Source: Eucommia ulmoides (Eukaryota; Streptophyta; Magnoliopsida; Garryales; Eucommiaceae). From it: a DNA stretch of 64,000 bases. The notes beneath the pieces were generated by a model. It saw nothing but the letters and a program-made list of their open reading frames with translations, was not told the DNA's origin and made no database searches. Of this stretch, positions 54,290 through 64,000 are shown piece after piece. The position numbers and the translations under genes are program-made. The DNA lies in contig CM028325.1 in assembly GCA_016647705.1 (NCBI GenBank), forward strand, positions 32,840,474 through 32,904,473, given 5' to 3'. The first letter of the stretch is position 1; the number at the start of each line of letters is the position of its first letter.

Positions 54290-56720
54290 TAGGCGTCCCA
54301 ACCTCATTTTTACACTTTTGCAATTTCTGGAGCACTCTTCCTTTCTCGGTAGGTAACCATTCTCCTCGCGTTATGTCTTCTAATTCTTCATCTTCATCTT
54401 CTTCTTCTTGGCCTGCATCGGGGTCCTCTTCAAGGTCCTCGTTAGGGTCAAGTACTAGTTCAGGGTCTACTACCCCTGAACAAGCCTTAAGTGTTTCCTT
54501 GATTCAGCGGGTTGACCCCATCTTGGCACTACTCCCTGTCTAGAGGAATGGTAGGTTCCTCAAGCAGCGACGGGCCCTCTGGTCGTCACAACGGTGATGA
54601 GGGTGTTGGGCTTGCTAGTGGCCCCACCATTGATGTCAGCTCGGGCTCGGTAAGTGAGGCTGGTTCCAACGACGGCGTGGCAGAGGCCCAGGAGGATGTC
54701 GTCCCCGAAGGAAGCCTCGTTTGGAGGGTTGAGTCCACAATGACTGAGGTGGGGCTTGGCTCTACCAGAAGCAAATACACCTTCCCGAAGGGGGTGAAGG
54801 TCCATCTCTCTCTTCCCAGGGAGAGGGCCTATGCCCCCCCCCGAGGGCTTTATCACTGTTTATATGGAAGATCTACGTGGTAGCTTGAGGTTCCCGATTC
54901 ATCTATGGATTCGGGCCCTCTGCGCGGAGTACCAGCTGTGTCCGTTATAGCTTGCTCCGAATTGCATGAGGGCCTTTGTGACCACATACATTATTTGTAA
55001 AGTCGAGGGAATATATCCGTCCATTGACCTTTTTAAGTCCATTTTCTTTAAAAAAATTAATGCCATCCGAGAATGGTTGGTGTTACGTAGCGACCAGGAA
55101 ACAGTTTCTCTTTGGTCTGGAGTCTTCCGTTAAGAATTGAAAGCCCCAATTCTTTTTCCTAGGAGGCACTAGTTGGGAATTTAGCCCGATGGAGGAGGAG
55201 GTCAACCCCATCCCAAGGGAGTGGGGTGTTGTAGGTGAGAATAAGTCTATTTGTGAGTGATTTTTGGGTTTTACAATCTCTTTGTAATTTGACTGTTTTT
55301 CTACGCTTTCTTGTGTGCAGTTCCGGAGAAAGTGAGTGGCAAAAGAATACAGCCCAGTCTATCGATTCAACAACAAAAAAAGGTTATTTGGAACACGAAG
55401 TTCAAGAACGTCGAGGACCTGCTGGAGTCCAATCTGTACAATCGCTATTTTTATCGTGCTCCCGATTTACTTATACCAGTCATTGACCTAAAAACTAAGA
55501 ACGGTAAAATTTATCCCCTTCTCAAAATTTTTCCAATCCTTGAATTTTTCGATGCTTTTTTCCTCTTTACTTGGTTAACTATCCCGATGCTTCTTTGACA
55601 AAGATGGACAAAGTAGCACTGAAGAGGATGATGAATGAGAGAGCCACAAAGGAAGCCACCGAGAAGGGGACAGACATCTCAACCCCAGGAGGGGGCTCCT
55701 CAGCGGGAGCCCATGAGAAATGAGAGGTGAATGCTACAAGGAGTTCCTCGTATGAGGTCCCAGGGTGGGTGGAAGTGGAACTGAAAAGAACGACAATGAG
55801 AGAGCAGTTGAGACGGAAGACGAAGGCCGTGGTGAGAAGGGAGATGCCATCCCAGCCAGAGCAGTCCCTTCTGTCCTTATCCAAGAAGAGCATTGCTGGA
55901 GAGAACAAGGATAAAGGGAAGAGGAAGGTAGAAGAAGCTGGGGCCGAAGGGCAGAAGAAGGCTAGAGTTGAAAAAATCATATCGGAGGTCCCTACTAAGG
56001 GAGGGGCAACTTCTGACGCCCCCCCACCCTAACAAAGTTCCTGCCCCTGTACCATTTTCAGTTCTAGACACTGGTCTCCTCCAGGATCAGAAGATGTTGG
56101 ACCATCCTGAGCTGCTACCGAACTTCGTCCATCTCATCACTCCGCCCATGGCCAAAAACGATTGAACTCTGAGCCGGACATGAAAATCACCACAGTGCTG
56201 CAGAGAGATGCGATTTCGGTAAGGCTTTTCATGATACGGATTTATTTGGATTCCTCTTTGCACTTTGTTTTTTGCTAGGTGGTTAACATCTATCGTGCAA
56301 GCACTTTTCAGGGTTGTCTCTTTGTCCATGTGTTTCCACTCAGCGCTAAAAAGAGAGAAGGGCCTCAGGGAGGACCGTGCACAACATTTGGCCCAGATAA
56401 AGAGATTCAATGAGAAAACCAAGAAGCTGATGAGAAGTGAGAGTGGTTTCAGAGTAAACGTAACCAAATTGGCTGGTGAGAAAAATATGCTCGAATCCCG
56501 TCTCGGTAAGCTTGAGGATGACCTCACTGCCGTGTAGGAGAGAATGCAAGAGATGGAGTAGGAGCAGAACGCCACCATCGCCAAGGCCATGGAGGATTCT
56601 GTGAAAGAGTGGAAGCTCACCTCCGTCTATGTAGATATGAGAATGGAGATGGTGAACGATGGCCATAGGTACATAATTCGCTACCTGCACCATCAACATC
56701 TGAATTTTCCAGTTGATGAA
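54290..56720 (+). pseudogene. 'Putative gypsy type transposon' (Transposase_28-like) protein, broken
   Basis: TATA box CCTATATAAAGTAGG at 54279, start ATG 54373 with a Ser-rich stretch ([20 protein letters not shown]), TAG at 54541. A second piece ends SKYTFPKGVKVHLSLPRERA and is shifted at a C8 run (54834-54841). It goes on as FITVYMEDLRGSLRFPIHLW, IRALCAEYQLCP, stop, LAPNCMRAFVTTYIICKVEG and IREWLVLRSDQETVSLWSGV. This GLR-P-HP-x-R ... Q-L-PN-x-x-R order is that of PF04195 as I recall it. An intron-like gap (55231-55319) is followed by ERNGKRIQPS-type text, a Lys/Glu-rich part (55727-56030) and a coiled coil (56342-56620). At least four stops or shifts, so it is not functional. Such ORFs ride in large non-autonomous plant retroelements. 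Confidence 0.6.
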
Positions 56721-56858
56721 ATTGGTATGAACTATTCAGACTCTGAAAGAGAAGTTGCTTGAGCAAGGGGATGCTGAGATCGGGCATGGTGGTATCGAAG
56801 ACGGGTAGGGAGATGCTGAGATCGAAAATAGGAAGAGACTGAGAACGGGCAAGGAGAG

Positions 56859-58235
56859 TGGTGGTGGAATTTCACGTCACCACTTTCACCACAAGTGTAT
56901 GGGTCAAGTTTTAGTAGAGTGGGAAGAGTAAGAGTTATCATTTCCACAGGGATTGGTTAAGAATATTGTCGAGTACCGTAATTATCATAACCTAATTTTA
57001 TCTAGGCGATAGAAAATGAAGTTTATAATTAATAATATACTAATATTAAAATACTAATTTATCTAATTAAACTATATTACTACTTTGAGACGTTTAAGGG
57101 AATGAATTATCTAGGGATTAACTTCATTTACTTAAATGTGTTTGATCTCGTTTAGTTTACGTTAATGACGTTTGACCTATCCGACAATCTCTGTATCGTA
57201 AACTCATTCACTCCTTCTCCTGAGTGACAAGTGAATGAATACGTGACTTCGTGTTAATGCCGAAGTCCCCTTCTAGTATTTTTTTAGAACGCATAGTCAC
57301 ATGAGTCTTGCCCCAACGTCATTTATTGCACACTCTCTAACTCCCTCTCGGGTTATTAGATCGTTGCGTTGTGTTTAAACCCTAGTTCGAATCCCGAGTT
57401 ACCTCTCCCGAGTATCAAACCCCATATTCTCAATATATCATAACTAGCATAATAAACAAGGAGAAATGACAAACAAAATCAAATAACGAAGGACAACTAT
57501 TAACGAAACACCGATTTCAAAACCACATATTCATAAACTATAGTAATCCCTAGATAATATCCGTTTAGCTAATGGCCATAACCGTATATACAATGATAAA
57601 CGAGCTAAACATGCTCAAACCATAATTCGAAGTTAAGAAATAAAGAAAGAAATGAGATAAACTAGCCGTAGTCCGAAGATTTGGCACTAAAACCGTTCCG
57701 AGATCGCTTCTCCTTCTTCGCCTTGTGATCTTCTCCTTCGGATTTGGTGGAGTATTCCTCAAAAACCTCTTAACCCTATTCTAACCCTAGGAGCTTTCTT
57801 TTGGCAGAAATAGAGGAGATAAGGAATATATAGGGCTCAAAAATATCTAAATAAATATCTAAACTGTGTGTAGAGTCATCGCCGCGGTGGTGGGTATGTC
57901 AGTTAAGTCACGGCCTAGGCGGTGGACTCGGCAGTGGAAGCAGAGACCTTTCTATTATTTTACCGCCTCGGCGGTGGGCTTTCAGCAAGAAAAGGCCTCT
58001 CTCTGCATATTGACCACCGCGGCGGTGAACTGATTTTCAGAATTTTGCCTCTATGCTTGTTTTCCCACTGTTCTTGATCTGATTTGATCGTTTATGGTTC
58101 GTTTTTATCCCTTTTCACCCCCATACACCTATTTTAATACAAAAAGAATAAAAACATATTAAAATGTATTAAAATACTATAATAATACTTACTAACAAGT
58201 TTGGTTTGGAATAGATAGGTAAATTACACCTATCA
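56859..58235. mobile_element. Solo LTR, family B copy 1, target duplication GAGAG
   Basis: 1377 bp, TGGTGGTGGAATTTCACG ... AATTACACCTATCA, flanked by GAGAG at 56854-56858 and 58236-58240. Matches 59099-60485 end to end: 'gggaagagtaag..tgtcat.tccacagggattg', 'cgtaattatcataacctaa', 'gggaatgaattatctaggg', 'cccgagt.tcaaaccc', 'ggcggtg'. No PBS or PPT. On the minus strand it starts TGATAGGTGTAATTTACC, which may be the true direction. Inside, a 'ggcggtgg..tcggcggtg' part (57890-58030) replaces 'gcagcggt' in the other copy. Confidence 0.85.
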
Positions 58236-58240
58236 GAGAG

Positions 58241-59093
58241 CCCGAGGTCAGAGAAGGTAAAACAGGCCCCTCCACTTCTACTCAGTAGGCAATTCCAATT
58301 CAACCCAAAAATTCAATCCCGAAAAACTTTAAGAACTTGTACACATTTTTCTTTTTTTTTGCGTCCCTGCCCCTTTGCCTTAGAAGGGCCTTTTTGTAAT
58401 GGGCTTTGGGACCCCATAGTTGTAACGACAATTTGAATGAATGATGACAACCTTTTGATCTCATCTCAGAATATTTTGATCACTTGCTTTATTTTCTTCA
58501 ATGTCTTTGAATTTGTGTCTTTTTGGGGAACTGTCATCTTCTAGAGTAACAATGATTCATTTTCCCATCGACAAAACTTTTTCCCCATCCTGATCTCAGG
58601 AATACTGGTATGGGAATGAATCTGAGCTCAACAAGACGCCTGAGTATGGAGTTTAACCTTTGCTCGATGAATTGCCTGAGCCCATCTCGGAGATAGACCT
58701 AAGTCCTTGCTCGGTCAGTTTTGTAGACTTAGCTACTTGGATGTCCTTTGTAACTCTTCCCGATCTCAGCGGTACTCTGCTCTAGATGGACAATCCTTAT
58801 TACTTGGCTGTTTTCATTAATTTACCCTTTTCCCTCCCTCAGGCTTTATGCTGGATGTTCCGTTAAGAGTCTTTGGTTGCGGCAACATCACTCATAGTTT
58901 GGATGTGCTAAAACCAGCACGGAATTTGATCTCAGCCTCTTATATATTCTCAGCATGCCTGTGAGGGGGAGAATTATTTAGGCCACATCCTTATCAGCCA
59001 TGAAGTCTAGGTTCAACATGACCTCAGGTTGGTTATCAAGCTAATGTTGGCAATTTTTGCTTGAAAAATTTAAGTTCTTCCCTTCTGGGTTCA
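58241..59093 (+). mobile_element. Interior of the decayed Transposase_28-type element, middle part
   Basis: Continues the sequence cut at 56858. No clear ORF. It contains 'aagggcctttttgtaatgggctttgggacccc', a phrase met at the 3' ends of such transcripts, then 'gatctcag' words. It may be the 3' region of the old element. Confidence 0.4.
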
Positions 59094-59098
59094 AGCAC

Positions 59099-60485
59099 TG
59101 GTAGCTCGTAAATACGTCGCTACTTTCACCGCAAATGTATGGGTTAAGTTTTAGTATAATGGGAAGAGTAAGGATTGTCATATCCACAGGGATTGATTGA
59201 GATTATCGTTAAGTATCGTAATTATCATAACCTAACTTTATTTAGACGATAAAAATATGTTTTGTTTATAATATAAATACTAATCTAAAATACTAATTAA
59301 ACTAATTATATTATAATACTAATATTGAGACGTTTAGAGGAATGAATTATCTAGGGATTAACTTCATTTACTTAAACGTGTTTGGTTTCGTTTAGTTAAT
59401 AATAACGGTATTCGACCTATCCGACAATCTCAGTATTGTAAACTTATTTACTCCCTCTCCCGAGTGTAAATTGAATGAATATGTGATTTCGCGTGAACGC
59501 TGAAATCCCACTCTAGCATTTTTTAGAACACATAGTCACATAAGTCTTGCCCCAACGTCATGGATTGTACACTTTCTAACTCCCTCCCGGGTTATTAGAT
59601 CATCGTGTTGTGTTTAAACCTTAGTCCGAATTTGGGATTACCTCTCCCGAGTGTCAAACCCTGATTTCTCAATATATCTAAATAAGCATATAATAGAAAT
59701 ACAAGAACGGTAAACACAATCGAATAGAGAAGAATAACCGTTAAAGAAATACAATTCAAACAAACGATATTTTCATAAATTATATTAATCCCATAGATAA
59801 TCCATATTTAGCCAATGGCCATAACTGTATATACAACGCTAAATTAGCTAAATATGCTTAAACAAACTACCAAAGTTAAGAAATAAAGAAAGAAACGAAG
59901 GAACTTTTCTGTTATCTGAAGATCCGAAGCTAAAACCACTCCGAGAGCGTTTCTCCTTCTTCGCAACGTGATCTTTTTTTTGGGTTTGGATGAGCTCTCC
60001 CCAAAACTCTCAAATCTCTAACCTCTCTCTAATGAGGTCTAATGGTCGAAAATGATAGGAAAAAGGAAGATAAGGGAACCAAAATATCTAAAAATATCTA
60101 AAAAACTACTTTATAGGTGCAGTGGTCATCGCTGCAGCGGTAACTTGATTGTTGTAGAAGTGGTTCATCAGAATAAAATCTGACCATCCTGTTGTTTCAC
60201 CGCTGCAGCGGTGGGCGGCAGTTGCAGGTTTGATCTTTTTGCTCAAATTTCCACCGTTCTTCCACTGTCGTTCCACTAATTAGCTTGAGTTTCAACCGTT
60301 TTAGTTTCTTTTCGTCCCAAACATCTGATTAGCTTGAGTTTCAACCGTTTTAGTTTCTTTTCGTCCCAAACATCTGATTTATACAATAACACATAAAAAT
60401 ACATTAAAATATATTAAAAAGCTATAAAAATACTCGAAAACTATCAAAATCAGCATGGAAATAAATAAATAAATTACACCTATCA
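59099..60485. mobile_element. Solo LTR, family B copy 2, target duplication AGCAC
   Basis: 1387 bp, TGGTAGCTCGTAAATACGTC ... AATTACACCTATCA, flanked by AGCAC at 59094-59098 and 60486-60490. Same direction as the copy at 56859. It has an internal tandem pair of a 43-bp piece (GATTAGCTTGAGTTTCAACC ... CCCAAACATCT) at about 60277-60375 that the other copy lacks. Confidence 0.88.
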
Positions 60486-60490
60486 AGCAC

Positions 60491-61096
60491 CTTCTCGGCC
60501 AAGTGTCCAAGAAGAAATCATGCTTTTCCTTCTCGCAAAAGACATTGTTCTATGTTAGTTTACCATATTCAAATCTTTTACCATATCCATATCATCCCTG
60601 TCCCCCAGCCTAGTATCTGAGCACAACTCGGGTGGTAGGTTTTAGTCCAAGGGTGGTACTCGCATTGTTTCTGGCCCTCGTAGTACCCAAGGAGGTGACC
60701 TTCAGTCTGCCCCCTATGGCCGGTCACAAGTGGGTTCTCCTTAGTGGGGCTCATCCCTGAGCCTTTTTAGGTTATTTCAATTTTTTTCTTACAGGAGTAT
60801 CGTCTTTTTATATCGCCTGAACTCAGATCAACTGTCAGGGGTGAGATGCTTACCTGTAGGTTCTAAGACCCGATCGATGTTCCGTCGTCAAAAGACGACC
60901 GTGGTCAGTCCCCGGGCACAAACTATCGATTTGTGGAGAGGGTTCGGTTACACCCTCGACGCAATATGCCAGGACGGGTTCGCTATTTGGAGATCATTGT
61001 CGACGCGATGCGTCGAGATGCCGTCTCTTGTCAGAGATCACCCTTGGCACAATGTGGCGGATGCCATTTCTTCTTGAAGAAAGGTTGGGGGTGGCA
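60491..61096. other. Flank of retroelements, no gene recognised
   Basis: Continues the sequence interrupted at 59098. It contains overlapping frames of 70-80 codons (60841-61151) rich in Arg and Cys with no recognised domain. The GGTGGCA at 61090 is directly next to the LTR. Confidence 0.45.
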
Positions 61097-62130
61097 TGTA
61101 ACGTCCCGATTTCCTAGGGTCGCCACGCGGTTTCCCCCCTTGGAGAATTAACACTAAAGTCGATTGACCAAAATTTCATTTTATAAAATCCGATAAATTT
61201 TAAAATGCGTAGGTGACAAGTAATTAATAATTCATTTTATAAAAATATTTTAATTTACAATTCGGCAACGACAATTATAATTATCGAATTTATAATTTAT
61301 CAATTTATCGAATCGATTTTACAACGGTGAAAAATAAATACATCTATTACAATTTTAAATAGATATTCAACTAAAATTCCTATCTCCGTTTCTCTCGCCA
61401 GCCCTACAATTAAAATTGTAGGGTTGTGAGCCAACGCTCAGTAGAACTCTAACCTCTCTAATACGTATATTTAATTAATATAATAAATAAAACACATTAA
61501 TATGATTTTCACATAATTATAATTATTTCATGCGAACTAACAACGATAATTCACCGACAATAATAATATAAATCACCCAATAGACAGATTAAATACAAAT
61601 ATTAGAAGAGTTAGAAATTTTACTTGAAATCCGAATCGAAATCGCAGCGGTGTGAATTTTATTTTTTCCTTTTTGATATTCTCTTTTTATTTTTATTTTT
61701 TTTTCGTCACCTTGTTCTTGCAAAAATGTCCCTTAATCATATGTATTGTTTTTCCATATATATATATATATATCAGTCTTATACATATCCATAATGATAA
61801 CTTGATCACTTATCCTTTACTTATTATTATATTATTATTATATTAACACATAACTGGTGACTCATGAAATGAAATCATGAGTCATCAATATTAAAAATTT
61901 CACTAATGACCTTCTTAAAATAAGAAAGATATTAATTATATCTAAAACTCTCAGAAGTAAAGTTTAAATAACACAATAGTCCCAAAATAATTAAAAGCCA
62001 ATTTAAAATTAACACTTAACCCAAAAAATTTTTAAATATTATTTATACCAGAAATTTATAAAATCGACCCAAAAATGTTAAATTTATATAAACTAATATT
62101 TTCAAAAATACAAATTTTCGGGGTATTACA
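61097..62130 (-). mobile_element. 3' LTR of a chromovirus-like Ty3/gypsy element
   Basis: 1034 bp. On the minus strand it starts TGTAATACCCCGAAAATTTG at 62130, directly after a polypurine tract (AAGGAGGGTAGAT), and ends GGGACGTTACA at 61097. It matches the LTR at 615-2879 at both ends, so the same family lies at both window edges in opposite directions. The 5' LTR lies outside the window. Confidence 0.88.
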
Positions 62131-62779
62131 ATCTACCCTCCTTAAATAAATTTCATCCTCGAAATTTTGTTCAAAACAATAACAATTCAGAATCGCATCG
62201 CATGATCATGTTAGTTACACTCGATTCTAGAACAATGTTTCTCTATGTAGGGTCCCATAACCAAAAGTCACTCATAATTCATAACCGTCAAATTCATTTC
62301 ACATATCGCGACATTCTCATTTGCAGTGACTCACATTATATCCAACAACCTACGGATTGGGTTTACTTTGGTCGGTAACACCTAATACAAATAACCAATT
62401 GTCAAAGAATCGTATATTTCTAAACACTTTTGCTGCGCTACTATGATAAAAATAACAATAAATAATAATATATTTTTAGAATATTATGGTAGTTTCACTG
62501 GATTGGAGTCTATCTCAATTCTAACAGGTCTACGACTTCAATAATTTTCCACTTGGTATGACTTTTCAAGTCTACAGCCATATCCCATAACCAGCATTTA
62601 CCAATTCCATCCAACATTCTAAGTCAACATATTCGCAACCAATAGTATAACCAGTAGATAATCCAAATTCCTAATGGACTGTCTCGTGAGACTAAAGATG
62701 ACTATCTCCAATATTCACATTAAACTTCCAATAGTCTCGTAAATTTTTTCGTAAAATCAAACAATTTAAATTTCAAGTA

Positions 62780-63190
62780 ATAAATTTTTTTCGCAATACG
62801 TCAAAAACATATAAATATTTCTTAAGCACATAAATACGTCTCAAAATACCTAAATACGTTAAAATCATATAAATACCCCTCAAAACACATACATATCACC
62901 GAACCACATAAATACGTATCAAATTACATAAACATGTTTCCACCACACAAATATGTATCGAAACACATAAATACATATGAATCACATAAATAATAGTAAA
63001 TCCCGTAAATACATCTCGAAATACATAAATATTTTCCAAACCATATAATTATCTAGAAACATGTAAATATGTCACCAACATGTAATCATGTCTCAACCAC
63101 ACAAACACATTTCAAACACCTAAATACGTGTCAAACTATAAAAACCAAATACATCACAAATCACATGATTACGTCTCCAAAATCACGTAA
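62780..63190. repeat. Quasi-periodic ~20-24 bp array 'cataaatacgtctcaaa'
   Basis: About 17 loose copies of ACATAAATACGTMTCAAA-type units with varying spacing, inside the internal region of the retroelement. Confidence 0.75.
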
Positions 63191-63444
63191 CATAATGAGT
63201 TCAATACTGAAATCAATGCTCACGTAAAATGTATATAAAAACTATTACATAAAATCCCAACTCGTATTTCTACAACACCAATTAAGTTCAAAAATTCAAA
63301 TTAACATTTCAAAATAATAATTGGCTCCTAATAGTTTCACAATGACCCCACGCTTCGCTTCTACCAATCGTTAGTAATAGACCAATATCTATCCAAATTA
63401 TTTTTATCGGTGTACTGTCTTCGTAGTATAAAAATATTTTATGG

Positions 63445-63448
63445 ATCA

Positions 63449-63481
<33 letters not shown>

Positions 63482-63500
63482 TTTTTTTTTTTTTTTTTTT
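63445..63500. repeat. (ATT)n followed by poly-T
   Basis: TTATTATT repeats at 63448-63480, then about 20 T. Confidence 0.9.
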
Positions 63501-63664
63501 AATCAAAAATCACTTTTCAATAAAATATAGCCACACTAGACAGTATCCAAATCCCAACAAAATATCATCGTAGCAGAATAGCCAAATTTAAATTAACTGG
63601 TCAACTCACTTGTCTCTAATAAAATAACATATTTACTTACCAGTCATAGAATCGTTACCTCACG

Positions 63665-63708
63665 ATCGGGAGTTATCATATCTACCTTGCAGGATTTGCC
63701 TGACAGGT

Positions 63709-63749
<41 letters not shown>

Positions 63750-63925
63750 CCATCCTGCAGGGCTTGCCTGATAAGTAAAAACATATATAATATATCCATA
63801 CTATAGGACTTGTCTGACAAGTAACAACAGAGATATAACATATATAATATATCCATCCTGCAAGACTTACCTGACAGGTAACAACATATATCCACATCTC
63901 GCAGGACTGACTCTCCTGACGAGAA
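63665..63925. repeat. ~50-65 bp tandem array 'ccatcctgcaggacttgcctgacaggtaacaac'
   Basis: Five imperfect units around TGCAGGRCTTGCCTGACAGG, TAACAACATATA and ATATATCC. The first two are split by an (AT)n expansion at 63714-63740. Minus-strand frames give repeated LSGKSCRMDILYM-type text, which I take to be by-product. Confidence 0.85.
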
Positions 63926-64000
63926 GACAATTATGACATAGCAGGATAATAAAAATAATTTTTTTCATCTTTCAAATTTTACTTGATCCATTAATCATTA

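Larger units (their letters stand above)
62131..64000 (-). mobile_element. 3' internal region of the chromovirus-like element, non-coding
   Basis: Upstream (on the minus strand) of the LTR. It has the PPT at 62131-62150 and the conserved CATTGTTCTAGAATCGAGTG near 62240, as at 468-614. No pol ORF is seen in 1.87 kb; instead there are two tandem arrays, so this is a long 3' untranslated part or a decayed copy. Confidence 0.7.

Noticed and set aside
58236-59098. Interior of a short LTR element bounded by the two 1.38-kb repeats
   Set aside because: Each repeat has its own matching 5-bp duplication (GAGAG, AGCAC), and no PBS or PPT is next to them; they are separate insertions.
62131-64000. Search for the pol end of the minus-strand gypsy element
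   Set aside because: No reverse transcriptase, integrase or chromodomain words were found in any minus-strand frame; only arrays and the PPT.

Overview
The window is nuclear DNA from a flowering plant, almost certainly a eudicot. Evidence: AT-rich, intron-containing genes with GT-AG splicing; plant gene families (LPP2-type lipid phosphate phosphatase, plant TTP-type CCCH zinc finger, NF-YC, DTX/MATE transporters); Tourist/Harbinger-like MITEs; an Au-like SINE; and many LTR retrotransposons. I cannot name the species.

Layout. 1-11.4 kb is a nested LTR-retrotransposon block: remains of a Ty3/gypsy chromovirus-like element, three LTR copies of one ~0.8 kb-LTR family (here called family A), a Tat/Ogre-like solo LTR inside one of them, and one complete non-autonomous family A element (6450-11341) with a 60-bp minisatellite inside. 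11.4-15 kb is gene-poor and holds a DUF506 (PDDEXK-like) pseudogene on the minus strand. 15-20.7 kb is an LPP2-like gene. 20.9-24.7 kb is a run of MITEs. 26.6-28.8 kb is a tandem CCCH zinc-finger gene. 30.7-38.7 kb is an NF-YC gene whose second intron (~4.9 kb) holds a decayed Ty1/copia element and a LINE RNase H fragment. 39.6-42.3 kb holds another LINE fragment and a MITE. 42.6 kb is a small proline-rich ORF. 43.9-52 kb holds two tandem minus-strand MATE (DTX) genes with matching exon structures. 53-61 kb is a decayed element encoding a 'putative gypsy type transposon' (Transposase_28-like) protein, split by two related ~1.38 kb solo LTRs. 61.1-64 kb is the 3' LTR and internal 3' part of a minus-strand chromovirus-like element.

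I assembled the exons of the four main host genes by hand from splice sites, phase continuity and family similarity. All four give uninterrupted proteins of normal length: LPP 327 aa (or 317), CCCH 342 aa, NF-YC 216 aa, MATE1 484 aa, MATE2 475 aa. The genes are not an operon or pathway: lipid signalling, RNA binding, transcription and efflux genes simply lie next to each other, with transposons filling introns and spacers. The two MATE genes are the only functionally linked pair, a local duplication.

I found no convincing new biological system. The best candidates for a second look are the family A element with its in-frame 60-bp array, the transposon-expanded NF-YC gene with an overlapping upstream ORF, and the odd splice donor next to a 20-base C tract in MATE1.
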